From Arachnopeziza araneosa (Eukaryota > Ascomycota > Leotiomycetes > Helotiales > Arachnopezizaceae), in NCBI GenBank assembly GCA_003988855.1, contig QYAI01000003.1:496001-560000 (forward strand): DNA of 64,000 nucleotides, given 5' to 3'. Every line of letters begins with the position of its first letter. Within the stretch, counting starts at the first letter, position 1. The notes under the pieces were generated by a model. That model worked only from the letters and a program-made list of their open reading frames with translations. It did no database searches and had not been told where the DNA came from. Positions 46,609 through 57,135 of the stretch are shown one piece after another. The translations under genes and the position numbers were made by a program.

Positions 46609-47134
46609 ATGCAGCTCTCTTCATTCATCCCTCTCTCGTATCTATTTCTTCTCGCCGAAGCTAGTAGCAAGCTACACAAGACACCCGAGATCTACTACCT
46701 CACCAACTGCTTTGACACAGCCAAGTCAACCATCACTTCTTGGGCCGAAATTGATTTCTACAAGAACTCGACCAAATCGGCTATCTCCGGTAACCCTACA
46801 ACGCCAGACCTCAAGACTACCATCAATCCAACTTCGAATATCGATTACGAGGATGGTACATGGGGCACGCTAGCTAAGGCACCGTTCACATTCGAGGCTT
46901 TTATAGGCGACGATGCATATACTGCGACGGCCGGAACGGTCGTGGGTAGCGCAACTGCGAGCACTTATTCTAGGACATTGGAGTGCAGGAGGTTAACGAG
47001 GGTGGTGGTTTATGAGCCTAATAAAAATACCGACTGTTATTCGGATTACGCTTGCATTGAAGTGAGTACCTCGTCATGGAAAGTCGAGTCCACTAATAAA
47101 GTTTCAAGCCTTGAATGCATTCGTAGGGTCATAG
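46609..47134 (+). CDS. Small secreted protein of unknown function
   Basis: N-terminal signal peptide (MQLSSFIPLSYLFLLAEAS, predicted cut after about residue 19) followed by a mature chain of about 140 residues with four cysteines and no membrane helix. Coding exons 46609-47061 and 47102-47134 give 161 residues ending NAFVGS; the 40-nt intron (GTGAGT...ATAAAG) is very short. Using the next AG (47107) instead gives an end two residues after the junction. Without splicing the frame runs on to 47208. The Cys-containing end (NTDCYSDYACIE) resembles the C-terminus of small secreted proteins common in Leotiomycetes and other plant-associated fungi. Function unknown; effector role is only a possibility. 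Confidence 0.65.
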
Positions 47135-47277
47135 ATTATGAGCATACGGATCTTGAGCTCCAAAATAGCGAGAACGAGGAAAGGAGCTCAGGACAACGGT
47201 CATCATGATATACAAATCAATTCAGCGGCCGATAAATCTCACATTGCTCTTCCCATCCTTGAAGAACAAGTTGCACC

Positions 47278-48005
47278 TTACAACAGTCTAATCAAAAGTA
47301 CAACAGTCACCCCCAACAACCAACTCAATCCCAACTTAACCCTCCCTGCTCTTCCCTCAAAACTCAACAAAGTCAAACCCCCTCCGCCAGTCGAATTTAC
47401 GCTCTTCCCCGCTGTCGCACCTTGGTCCGGCCATACGCTCCCATTCTTCAATCCACTAGGTACCACAAGAACAAGACTGATAGTGGACGTAGCAGTGAGT
47501 GTCGTAGTGAAAGATGTTACCTTGATGACTGCTGCCGCAGAATGTAACGTTGAGGGTGCTGAATTCAAACCCCACGGTAAAGTTACATTTCTTGCTGGAG
47601 CGGCAGTTGATGTTAATAGGGCGTGTCCAACAAAGCCTAGCCTCTCGGCACAAGTTTCTGGGTCCTCGTTCTGAACTCGTTAATGTTACTCTTCTTCTTC
47701 GTTTTTAGTGATGAAAGGCTATCTTGACTCACATTATGACAGCAGTAACCTTTCATATTAGCACAGGAGGTACCAGATATGCAAACCCCCGAATCCAGAA
47801 TGCAACATCTCTGTCCCAGAGTAGGATCATAGCAGAAATGGCTGCTCTCTGGGTTGCCACATATGATTGAGCCACCGCCGTAGGTTTCGGAGCAGGATAG
47901 GTTGTTATGTATGTGTTTGAGCGTAGTGGTAGTAAGAAGGGAGTTGGTGGTAGCAGCGACGGTCATATGGAGGAGGGGTAAGACAATGAATATGTAATGT
48001 TGCAT
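47278..48005 (-). CDS. Small Cys-rich surface protein, probable GPI or tail anchor
   Basis: Two coding exons: 48005-47733 and 47670-47278, 221 residues. Exon 1 has a signal peptide (IFIVLPLLHMTVAA) and a Cys-rich module with the spacing of a known fungal surface-protein family: CSETYGGGSIICG, HFCYDPTLGQRCCILDSG, CISGTSC, MKGYCCHN. Exon 2 continues NEDPETCAERLGF, then a Thr/Ser-rich stretch, and ends in a hydrophobic tail (LGLSWLLGVTVVLLIRLL) typical of a GPI signal or membrane anchor. The intron is GTGAGT...GTTCAG, phase 0. The 'CC..EDPETCA' continuity across the junction is the main support. It is convergent with the secreted-protein gene, 143 bp between stop codons. Confidence 0.75.
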
Positions 48006-48965
48006 TGTCAGCTGCGAATTCTTTGGGAATAATACTTTGAGATGTCCGGTTATAATGCGAGGAATATTAGGCGTGGCTGGTGTATGAATGATGAGAGACT
48101 ATAGTAGTACGCGTCGATTGAGAGGCAGGATGCCATATATCTCATCTGGAAGTTTAGACTCGGAGAAGAAAAGAACATTGGATTTGTGGTCGGCATTTAA
48201 TCGAAAATTAGAGCCAAAAATATATCTCCTTCCTTGTCTTTCGAAGGATACGGGGAATGTAAAAAGATATGGTAAAGGCAAGGAGAGTATGGTTTCAGGC
48301 GTGTCTTGATAGTTCAGGGTTTTAACAAAGGTGGTTTTCGGTCAAGCAGTGAGAAGGAGATAATTGAGTCGCACGGAAGCAAGGGAGATCGAGTTTGTAA
48401 CCACCTTCTCTTGACCAAGCGAGTCTCAAATGGCCAATATCTAGGACTTACTCCCCCTCAACTTGTTGTCTGAATAAGTCCTCATCAATAAAATATCGAA
48501 ACAATGGGCTTTTTATGATTAAAGCAGAGAAGGTCGATGAAATTGTCTTGCCTGAAAGAATGAGTTGGCTTTAGATTTGATCACAATTAAGTTAGATTAC
48601 AGACTGAACACGAACCCCCGATATTTGTACAAATTAAGTTGTCGTGTACAGCAGATTTCAGAGGATAGTAGAAACGTCAGATATTAAAGATCGTTCGTTT
48701 TCCGTGCCAGAATAGGACGACACCACCTTCATTTTCGTTTCTCCCTCCTAGGCATTTGGCTCTAATTGTTATTTGTACTGAGCAAGGAACCAAAAGAGAA
48801 AAAACCTTTCCACCAGCTCCAGTGCTGAAATGCAAGACAATTCTGTACAAAAGAAATCGGCCGACATCTTCGGGGATAAGAAATAGACCAGTTGTGCTGT
48901 CTTCAAATTTCGCTACCCATTATCCATCAAGCTTGGCTCTTCTGCCTCCTCTAATAAATACGCGG
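48006..48965. other. Intergenic region, no gene seen
   Basis: About 960 bp of AT-rich sequence with only short frames. Presumably promoter of the minus-strand surface protein at the left and 3' flank of the DUF2417 gene at the right. Confidence 0.45.
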
Positions 48966-50580
48966 TTACGCACTCACTAGAGCCTTCAACCGCTTCTCGA
49001 TTACTTCTCTCCCATACAAAGTCTTCCATACCTCAGCAGGGGCCTTGTTGACAATGTCCCAGCTGACAAGGTTATCTGTCAGATGGCTCAAATCCCTCTG
49101 CTTTTCTTCCCACTCTGAGTCTTTCCGCACATCAATCCCGGAGCTAATAAGTGCCAACGGAACCTCTCTATTCTGGATGGTTCTCGCGCTCCTAACTTCA
49201 TTCCTAGTTAGGCTGCTTGCAACTAACGTCTCCTGTAGCTTGGCTTTGATGTACTTTCCGTTTTGGTAAGAGGAGCGCCCATAAACTCTGTCCTCGCGAG
49301 TGCGGCCTTTAAAGAGTGCTGCGGGCAAACGGTCCAAGCCAAGAGGCGAGATAACTCCCCAGGCCCATAGTAAGAATCCACGATTGGGTGATCCCAGCTT
49401 GTAGAGTAGATCTTCATGTAGAGGATCGATCAACAATAAACCCTTGACGTCCGTACCATGGCGAGACGAAAAGATACGAGAGTAGATGGTGCCGACACCA
49501 GCACTAACAAGAATCCATGGCCCCTCTTCACCAGCACGCGCAAGAGCTTCTCCTAGAACATCGGCAGCCATACCAGCAGAGAATGGCGAAGGTGCGTTGT
49601 CGGACCATCCCAGACCAGGACGATCGTAATAGCAATATCTATCAATACTCCCATTCTTGAGAGAGTTCTCTCCAATAATAATCATTCCTCCTTCGAATGG
49701 GGCCGTTGCTGCGTCGAATAGCACCGTGGGCTGTGACTTGCCGCTCGCTGTGAGTTTCACATCTCCGGAGCAAAATAAATGAAGCTGATACTTGTCACCA
49801 TCGACGTAATATCTTTCTCCTGGTGGCGAAAGAGTAGAGTCGCGAGCTCGGAGGATTAGTGTGGCTGAGAGAAGAACTGCAATTACAGCAAGAACCACCA
49901 AAATGACCGTTGAGGTAAAGACAGCACACCATTCTCGGAGCGTCCGGCGAGTTTCTGATCGTCCAGTCAGGCGTTGCTCCTCCTCATGCTTGCCCCAAGT
50001 AACTATCCTGTCCGTAAAAACCGTCCAGATGCTGATTAAAACCGCCCAGACGATACTTGCGATCCCAACCCAACCCTCCTCCACACGAAGTCTTGGGACA
50101 GCTAAGATCATAACCATATCAAATAGCAGTAAGACTGCTAGGACTAGGCACGTCACCTGTGCGGCCGTGGATGGCGCAGCGAAGAAGAGAAGAACAATGG
50201 TGAGAAGGCCCATCGTGAGGGTTGTGTATGAGAAGTCGAAGAAACCAGAACCTCGGGAGTGCATTCCTGGAGGGCTGATGAAGATGGAGACCAGTAATAG
50301 AACCCACCAAAGGAAGGTCAAAATAGCAAAGAGGACGGTGAAAAAGCGTAACAAGCGGATGCTCCACAGATTGTAAGGAGAGACCTGAGGGTTTAGCACA
50401 TGCTAAGGAGAGTTAAGAGCAACTTACAGCTGGATCATCAGGGCTCAGGTAGCCCTCCTGAGGTGGTGGAGGGAGGAGACGAGTTCGTTCATTCGATTCT
50501 GCATGTTCGCTGGAGTCTCCATTGTTGGCCGGGCCATTCTCTGGGCTGTCGTCTTTCTTGGAACCCCATAAAGAAGGCAT
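48966..50580 (-). CDS. DUF2417 membrane protein with alpha/beta-hydrolase domain
   Basis: Two coding exons: 50580-50428 and 50384-48966, 523 residues. The N-terminus has a polar leader ending ERTRLLPPPPQEGYLSPDDPA. Five or more hydrophobic helices follow between about residues 60 and 240 (LLRFFTVLFAILTFLWWVLLL, TLTMGLLTIVLLFF, CLVLAVLLLFDMVMIL, STVILVVLAVIAVLL). The C-terminal half is hydrolase-like: TVLFDAATAPFEGG, a strand-turn segment YCYYDRPGLGWSD, and a nucleophile-elbow position reading VSAGVGT. The usual GxSxG is therefore altered, so catalysis is doubtful. Known from fungi as an integral membrane family of unknown role. Confidence 0.85.
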
Positions 50581-51024
50581 CTTGCCAGTGGTAGAAGATT
50601 TTGGTCGAAGGGTTCAATTGAGGTGAGGAGAAAGACGGGAGGTTCTGAAAGCTATGAGATGTCGACCTGGCGGTGGTCATAGTGATGGTGACTGGTGCAT
50701 AAGGTCGAAGTCAAACCAGGTTGTGATGAAAGGATGGCCAATGATAGAGCAGCGGTGCGCAGTGTTCTAGAACGGATGAGGTTAAAGGGAGAAGAGAGAA
50801 GAGGGCGCTGAGGAGAAGGTGAGGGCATGTCATGACATCATATCGCGTTGCAATTGATTGATCTCTTATCGATAAGAAGTAACTTAGCTCTTTCTGGAGT
50901 CACTTACCTAAGCATTCCGTCTCAATGGCTGGCACTGCATCTGAAGCTTTGTCAAGCTCTAGACACTGGGCAGAAATCAAGATAGCTCTTTGATTCATGC
51001 CTGCCCAAAGAACCTCAGCCTACC
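50581..51024. promoter_or_regulatory. Divergent promoter, DUF2417 gene / PPE1
   Basis: 444 bp between divergent start codons. It includes GATAAG at 50873-50878 in a short palindromic context (TTATCGATAAG), a possible GATA-type site. Inferred from sequence only. Confidence 0.45.
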
Positions 51025-52303
51025 ATGAGTGATCTCCAAAGGTCCTTTGCGAAGGCAAAACTCTCACCGTATCCTGCAGGACCCCAGCCAGAGTTGGACG
51101 AGGAAGATGAAGAAGCAGAGGAGACAGATCAGTTTGGAGAGCTTCCTCAGCATGACGACGACTCCTCGTCTGCATCATCTGCATCTTCAGCCTCATCAAC
51201 GGGGACCATCATTCCTTCTCAGAACCAGAAACTATTTGCCCGACCTCAAGGGTCAGCAAGCTCCTAGTTACTCTACCACGCCGACAGCTAATCTGTCCTC
51301 AACTAGGCTACCAAATAAAAGAACCATGGACCAGATCCCTTGGACAGCTTACTTTGAGCGTGAGCTTTTCCTCGAGTTCAAAACCGAAACCGAAACGATA
51401 GCCTATCATGCCTATCTTACATCTCCTGTTGGTAATGCACCATTATTTGTAACCCATCATGGTGCAGGATCATCTGGCTTGTCATTTGCAGCATTGACTG
51501 CCGAGATCCGAAAACGGTTACCATCTGCTGGAATTTTGTCTTTAGATGCTCGTGGCCATGGATCAACAAAGATTACTCCTCCACAAGAACCGCTAGATTT
51601 AAGTCTCGAAACATTGAGTGCAGACTTACTGTTTATTATAGACAAAACGAGAATAAAAATGAACTGGAAAGAATTACCGCCATTGTTACTCATTGGGCAC
51701 TCTCTTGGTGGTGCCGTCGTGACGAATATTGCAAAGAGTGGGAAGTTAGGAAACTCGCTTTTGGGTTACGCAGTTCTGGACGTTGTAGAAGGCTCAGCCA
51801 TTGATGCATTGCAAAGTATGCAGACGTATCTTTCCAACCGGCCAATCGGATTTCCGTCTCTGGAGTCTGGAATTGAATGGCACATTCGGTCAAGAACAAT
51901 ACGAAATTCTATCTCAGCTAGGACAAGTGTGCCGGCGCTTTTGAAGTATGACGAAGGAATGAGAAGCTCGCGTGCTTGGACGTGGCGGACTGATCTAGCC
52001 GCAACTCAACCATATTGGGAAGGTTGGTTTGTTGGGCTAAGCAAGAAGTTTCTCGAGGCCAGAGGTGGAAAGTTGTTATTATTAGCCGGCACCGATCGGC
52101 TGGATAAAGAACTCACAATTGGGCAAATGCAAGGTAGTAGAAAAGATCCCTCGACTCAAGAGTTGCTAACAGCAGTAGGCAAATACGCTTTGCAAGTGTT
52201 CCCAGAAGCAGGGCATTTCATCCACGAAGACCTGCCTGAGAAGACAGCGATGGTCATCGTGGATTTCTATAGGCGAAATGATAGAAGCGCTCTGGTAAGC
52301 TAA
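51025..52303 (+). CDS. ppe1: Protein phosphatase methylesterase 1 (PPE1)
   Basis: Serine esterase that removes the C-terminal methyl group of the PP2A catalytic subunit. Two coding exons: 51025-51251 and 51307-52303, 407 residues. The N-terminus MSDLQRSFAKAKLSPYP is followed by an acidic and Ser-rich linker, then the alpha/beta-hydrolase domain. Seen: oxyanion segment HHGAGSSGLSF, LDARGHGST, nucleophile Ser208 in LIGHSLGGA, and the catalytic histidine in PEAGHFIHED. The intron (GTCAGC...AACTAG) keeps the frame at G|LPNKR. Length is normal for fungal PPE1. Confidence 0.94.
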
Positions 52304-52646
52304 TTCCCGTACAAATTTGCGATCATGTGCTATAAGAGCCTCGGAGCTGGGAGCTGTCTTAAGAGGAGCGCTGTTGCCTGTTTCTGAAATATTTCTTTCG
52401 GGAACCTAGCTCTCCAGCTCCTTGACTTCCTCTGGACATTCGCAGAATCACATATTAATTCGCTGGACAGGTCCTGCCACCTAAAGTATCTGACATGTTA
52501 CGAGCCGGCCGCAAAATATGATTTTCTCAAGCCAATATTTTGCAACTACAGCGTATCTGACATGTGCTCTTCTGCATTTCGAATCCATTTCATGTACCCA
52601 TCGCTCAACGCCATCACGCCATGCCAAGATCATCGTAGTTTGCAAC
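52304..52646. other. Convergent 3' region, PPE1 / RFC2
   Basis: 343 bp between convergent stop codons, no coding signal. A copy of GTATCTGACATGT-like sequence occurs twice (about 52487 and 52552), a minor direct repeat. Confidence 0.4.
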
Positions 52647-53947
52647 TCATGAAGAAAGTACATTTGATATCCTTAATGCTAAATCCAAGATGATGAGATG
52701 CTCATCTGAACCATCAACTAACCGCTTATCCGCTTCAGAGAAAATGAGTGTGATCTTGTTCTTCTGAACATCTGAAACCAGTTCATCGTAGATGATAGAT
52801 TGAAACAGCTGTCATTGTCAGTATTACCGTCTGATAAACTGGAATGAGATATACCTGGGAAACAACTTGCATTCCGCTCCACCCATCTGCAACTATGTCC
52901 GTCACCTCCTTCGCAACAGCCTCGTAGACGAGTCCTTTCGACCGTGGTTGCATAGCCTTAACCAGCCTCGCAATCGTAGCGTCAGGGATTACACCGGCAA
53001 TGTCCTCCACACTCTTTATTGTAATTATCTTCTCATCTACGTCCATCTTATCCTCATCACCCTCGTCGTCTTCATCTTCCACTCTCACTGCTCCTACTAA
53101 TCTCGCTGCACTCTGCAAAAACGTAATTGCTTTCCTCAAATCTCCTTCCGCGCACTTAATTAGCGTTTCTGCTGCTCCATCTGCAAGCTTCACCCCTTCC
53201 TTCTCTGCAATCTCCTCCACTCTCCTCTTTGCATTCCCCTGATCCAAGCTCTTGAATCGGAACTTACTACACCTGCTCGCCAACGGATCAATGATTCTCG
53301 TGACATAATTACAGATCAGACAGAATCGCGTAATCTTCGAATATGTTTCCATTGTTCTTCTCAACGCGCTCTGCGCATCCTGTGTCATACTATCCGCCTC
53401 GTCGAGGATGATGATCTTGTAAGGTGGACATGGGTACAATTTGCGGTATGCTGCAGTGGGTTGCGAAAGCTGCATGCGTGCGAAGTCTTTGACTTTTTCG
53501 CGCACAATTGAGATGCCGCGTTCGTCCGAGGCATTGAGTTCAAGGACGCGGGATTTGATCAGTTCGGGGCCGTAGAGCTCTTTAGCTAGCGCAAGGACGG
53601 TGGAAGTCTTGCCTGTGCCTGGGGGGCCATAGAAGAGCATGTGAGGAAGCTGGAGAGATATTAGCATGAGAGGAGATGGAGAGCAGATAGATCAGACATT
53701 AGAGGCTTGGAGGGTGCGCTGGAGGACTGTGATGGTGTGGTCTTGGGCAGTCACGTCTTCGAGGTTCTTGGGACGACTAGAAAATTGTTAGATTGCTTAA
53801 ACATATAGATTCACAGATTGATAAGACATACTATTTTTCAACCCATGGTTGTAGGCGAGCATTTTCCTTCGTTGCTGGAGCTTTGGCTGAGGCACCACTA
53901 ACTGTAGCCAACTCTTTCCGAGCTTTGAGATTGAAGAATCCAGCCAT
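52647..53947 (-). CDS. rfc2: Replication factor C small subunit (RFC2; RFC4 of animals)
   Basis: Subunit of the clamp loader that places PCNA on DNA. Four coding exons: 53947-53832, 53776-53698, 53649-52855 and 52808-52647, 383 residues. Seen: RFC box WVEKYRPKNLEDV, Walker A GPPGTGKT (73-80), ELNASDERGI, Walker B ILDEADSM, the arginine-finger SRC motif in PLASRCSKFRF, and the C-terminal helical domain. An Asp/Glu-rich insertion lies near residues 265-280. The last exon ends DEHLIILDLALRISNVLSS. The mariner relic is inserted 167 bp upstream of the start codon. Confidence 0.94.
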
Positions 53948-54113
53948 ACTGCTTGATGGTTTTAGGATCTAGGATCTAGGATCTAGGAACTAGAATCTTG
54001 GATAATGGCGCCCCTAATTGAAAGTGAAGAGAAAGTCGGTGTCATGGGGAGACGCGTTCGTTGTCGCGTTTTTTATTTTCCACTTTACGCGAGGTTGACT
54101 TAACGTCTAGGTA

Positions 54114-54197
54114 CAGTAGGGTGCAAAAAGTCAAGACCCCCCTCCCTAGCAAGCCACACCACGCTACCCCAAAATAGCCTTGTTGATATCGCAGCTT
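54114..54197 (+). repeat. Left terminal inverted repeat of the mariner relic
   Basis: Matches the reverse complement of 55312-55398 along its length, apart from transitions near 54136 and 54149 and a short gap after position 54173. Confidence 0.85.
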
Positions 54198-54245
54198 TTT
54201 CATTGATTCCTACCAAGAACAACACACTTTTTGAGGCTATTTGCG

Positions 54246-55283
54246 ATGCTACGAAAGAAGACTTCTCCTCAATTAAGAGCTCGTATCTGCGAGCTCTCTT
54301 CTATTCAATAGAGCGCGAAACGTATCTATAACAAACACTCTGAAATCCTGCTTTCTACAATTAAAGAAATTATTCGACGCAGCAAAACACAGGCAGATTG
54401 TACCTCGAAGCTGCGATCAGGTCGCCCTCACGCTCTTACAGAGGTACAACGCGACTACGTATACAACGTTGTTACTCATTCGAATACTTATATTAAAATG
54501 CGAGACCTCCTTCGCGAAGTTAACGATAATTTCAAGAAACGAAGCTTTCAGCAGCTTCTGCGAGAGATAAACAAGAAGAAATAAATACAGAAGAAACGCT
54601 CGCATCTTACGCCTGAATATGCAGAAGCACGACTTCAATAGGCTATTAGACAGCAAGCATATACTTTAAACGACTGGATGAAAGTCTCGTGGTCTGACGA
54701 GTGTATAGTAGAGAGAGGAGTAGGTGTGAAGCTTGTGTAGACGTTTTTATGCTCTCGAGATCAGATACGTCAACAAGATATACAACCTGTACTTTGCTCT
54801 GGCAAGGGTGTTAAGAAGATGCTTTAGGCTGCTTTTGGAGACAACAGACGAACAGGTTTAGTTCCTCTTGATAGAGATCCGTTAGCTTCTCGTGAAAGTG
54901 TAACTTCGTGAGTAATCCGAGCGTTATATCAGGCTTTCTTGCCTGAGATTATAGTTGAAGGAGGAGAATTTATGCATGATAGCGCAGAAGTACACAGAGG
55001 CCGTATTGTTGTTGATATTCTACGAGAAATAAGAATTCGTATAATAACTTAGCCTTCTTTTTCTCCGGATTTAAATCTTATTAAGAACTTATATGCTTTA
55101 ATAAAGGCAGAGTTGTATAGGCTACACTCTGAGTTAGAGCATGCTTCTGATACAGACGCAACACTAGACGCATTAATTCAAGAAGCTTAAGAAGCGTGGC
55201 ATAATATTGATAATAGAATTTTGTATAGATTAGCTAAAACAATAAGTAATAGAGTAGAAACTGTAATTAAGGCAAAAGGGTAG
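54246..55283 (+). pseudogene. Transposase pseudogene (DD34E type)
   Basis: 345 codons in a single frame interrupted by TAG, TAA and TGA codons. Most stops fall where the family carries tryptophan, which is what TGG to TAG/TGA/TAA (G to A) changes give. The helix-turn-helix N-terminal part is recognisable, followed by the catalytic region. The catalytic Glu position is AAG (Lys). All these are G-to-A changes on the sense strand, consistent with repeat-induced point mutation. No restored version is given. Confidence 0.85.
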
Positions 55284-55311
55284 TATACAAAATATTAGAA
55301 GTAATATCAAA

Positions 55312-55398
55312 GCAGCGATATTAACAAGGCTACAGTATTTTGGGGTAGCGTGGTGTGGCTTGCCAGGGAGGGGGGTTTTGACTTTTTGCACCCTACTG
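55312..55398 (-). repeat. Right terminal inverted repeat of the mariner relic
   Basis: Inverted copy of the left end. It contains an extra five bases (TACAG-like) near 55331-55335 relative to the left end. Its outer edge lies 100 bp upstream of the MYND gene start. Confidence 0.85.
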
Positions 55399-55497
55399 TA
55401 TGACAACCACACACCCCGAGCAACGAAATACTTACAATTGTATGACCGTGAAAAAAGATTCCTGCTAACTTTGACTTCTAACTCAACGCTTAATACA

Positions 55498-56343
55498 ATG
55501 GTATCTAATCTATTCCCACCCGGTGTCGACTTGTTCTCTATCGGCTATGTAGTTCTCAACTACCCCAATCTAGCTCCTCCTCCACGCATGCCTGTTCCTC
55601 TAGGGAATCAACTGGGCATCCTTCAGCGGACCCCAATGGGCGCACAAATGCGCATCATGCCCCAAATAGCCTCTCAATATCTTGAGACGTTTCTGGAATA
55701 CATCTATAGCGACGCTGCACAGCTTCACGACCCCTCTTCAGCACAATACTACCTCTCCGATGCTCTTGCCGTCATCAACTGGTTGACAAGCAACCCTGAT
55801 GTCGCCATACGGGTGGCTCAACATCCAAAGCTTCTACATGACACTATTGAGAAGTTGCTGAATCCCAACATCGAGAAGGATATGAAGGCCTGCTCACGTG
55901 GCGGCGGTTCAGCATTTGAGTCGGACTTTGGCAGCATGCTTCAATTCGTGTCTACAATCCTGCTCCGTCAAGAGCATTTACAAGATCCCGTCCATCCTCG
56001 CCTCAACGACTTAGTCCCAAAATTGAAGGGATGGAAACGCAAATATACAGGAGCGTACATTGCGAGAGTTTCAGACCGACTGGCGGACCAGATCACAAAG
56101 CCAGAATCGTTGGATCTAGCTACTGTGAAGTTAACCCAGCAAGCGATGTTGGTGTGCGGCTATATCAAGTGTGATAATCAGTCAGATTTGAAGGCTTGTG
56201 GAAAGTGCAAGATCATGCGGTATTGTAGCACCGAGCACCAGAAGAAGGATTGGGGGTCTCATCGGAAGCTCTGCTGCAAGGGCCTGCCGCAACTCATCTC
56301 GGGAGAGTCTGGGGAACCAGGGACTGTCGAACAAGCCTCGTGA
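55498..56343 (+). CDS. MYND-type zinc-finger protein
   Basis: Single exon, 281 residues from the ATG at 55498. The first 210 residues are mostly helical with no recognised domain. The C-terminus holds a MYND finger: CGYIKC, CGKC, RYC, then H and C in SHRKLC. One position that is usually cysteine reads His (CSTEHQKKDW), and the first pair has four residues between cysteines instead of two. MYND fingers bind proline-rich peptides; target unknown. The open frame extends upstream to an ATG at 55360 inside the transposon end, but 55498 is preferred because the upstream residues come from the insertion and leader. Confidence 0.85.
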   Translation: MVSNLFPPGVDLFSIGYVVLNYPNLAPPPRMPVPLGNQLGILQRTPMGAQMRIMPQIASQYLETFLEYIYSDAAQLHDPSSAQYYLSDALAVINWLTSNPDVAIRVAQHPKLLHDTIEKLLNPNIEKDMKACSRGGGSAFESDFGSMLQFVSTILLRQEHLQDPVHPRLNDLVPKLKGWKRKYTGAYIARVSDRLADQITKPESLDLATVKLTQQAMLVCGYIKCDNQSDLKACGKCKIMRYCSTEHQKKDWGSHRKLCCKGLPQLISGESGEPGTVEQAS

Positions 56344-57135
56344 GGAGGGATTTTCCACATGTGTTATCCAGAAAATAGCAGAACAAGCAAAATCCTAGTG
56401 ATGCAGAATATAGAAGTGAAAGCTATATGGTCTATGCTAATCTTCATACTATTGCTGCCCCATCACAATATGGACTCTCTTGTTCTCACATATCAGTTTT
56501 TCCGTTTTCACAGTTCTGATTAGAGATACCCGACCTAGTGACCTGCATATATACAAACAAGCGAAGTAACCGAAACTTAACAGTATCAGTTTTATCCAGC
56601 AACTTCACAAGCAAATTGACATCATCAGGTTCTTGGTCATGCTCAGAAGATACAAACCCCAGTATGGTCTCCCGGTGAAGCCAAACGTCGACGTGAGAAT
56701 CTGACTGTGAAGGTTGTCAGGAGTGGGAGCTAGAGACGGCGAGGAGAGTAGAGAGCCGACTCCGGCAGGGAGAGTAAAGGAGATAGGAGCCCCGAGACCG
56801 GCAGGAGCTGCGAAGTGCAACAAAACCCTTTTATCTGCTCGATAGTCTGGATAGTGTTGGTAGATATATTGCTGAGTATCGAATGGTGTTCTGTGAAATG
56901 TCGTAGAATTGCTAAAAGACACCTCCCCAGCACACCATTTCTTGGTAGTCACGTGAGGTGCAAGCCTAGCCTCAGGAGCTCAACTTCCCAGCTCATCAGG
57001 CACATCAACCTGTCCTATTCCGCAAGAGGCGTGAGATATCTCCAGCGATCCTCATACCCGTTGATAAGAGCCATGTGAAGCTTCGCCTGCTGGCAAACTC
57101 CGATACTACAATTCTGCCAATGACTCCATCAAGGC
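56344..57135. other. Intergenic region, MYND / DSC4-like
   Basis: About 790 bp. A 115-codon minus-strand frame (56605-56952) has no recognised features and is left uncalled. It may hold the promoter of the DSC4-like gene. Confidence 0.4.

Larger units (their letters stand above)
54112..55400 (+). mobile_element. Tc1/mariner-type DNA transposon relic, mutated transposase
   Basis: The element proper is 54114-55398 (1285 bp), flanked by TA at 54112-54113 and 55399-55400, the target duplication expected of this superfamily. Both ends carry inverted repeats of about 85 bp starting CAGTAGGGTGCAAAAAGTCA; they differ by a few transitions and a five-base insertion in the right copy. Inside, one plus-strand frame (54246-55283, 345 codons) reads as transposase without frameshift but with several in-frame stop codons, so it cannot be translated. 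First and second catalytic Asp (WSDECI, MHDS) and SPDLN are visible; the third acidic residue of the DD34E triad is a lysine. Confidence 0.9.

Noticed and set aside
47138..47674. 178-codon plus-strand frame downstream of the secreted-protein gene
   Set aside because: It is the antisense of exon 2 of the minus-strand Cys-rich gene, whose spliced product has signal peptide, Cys module and hydrophobic tail; the plus frame has none of these.
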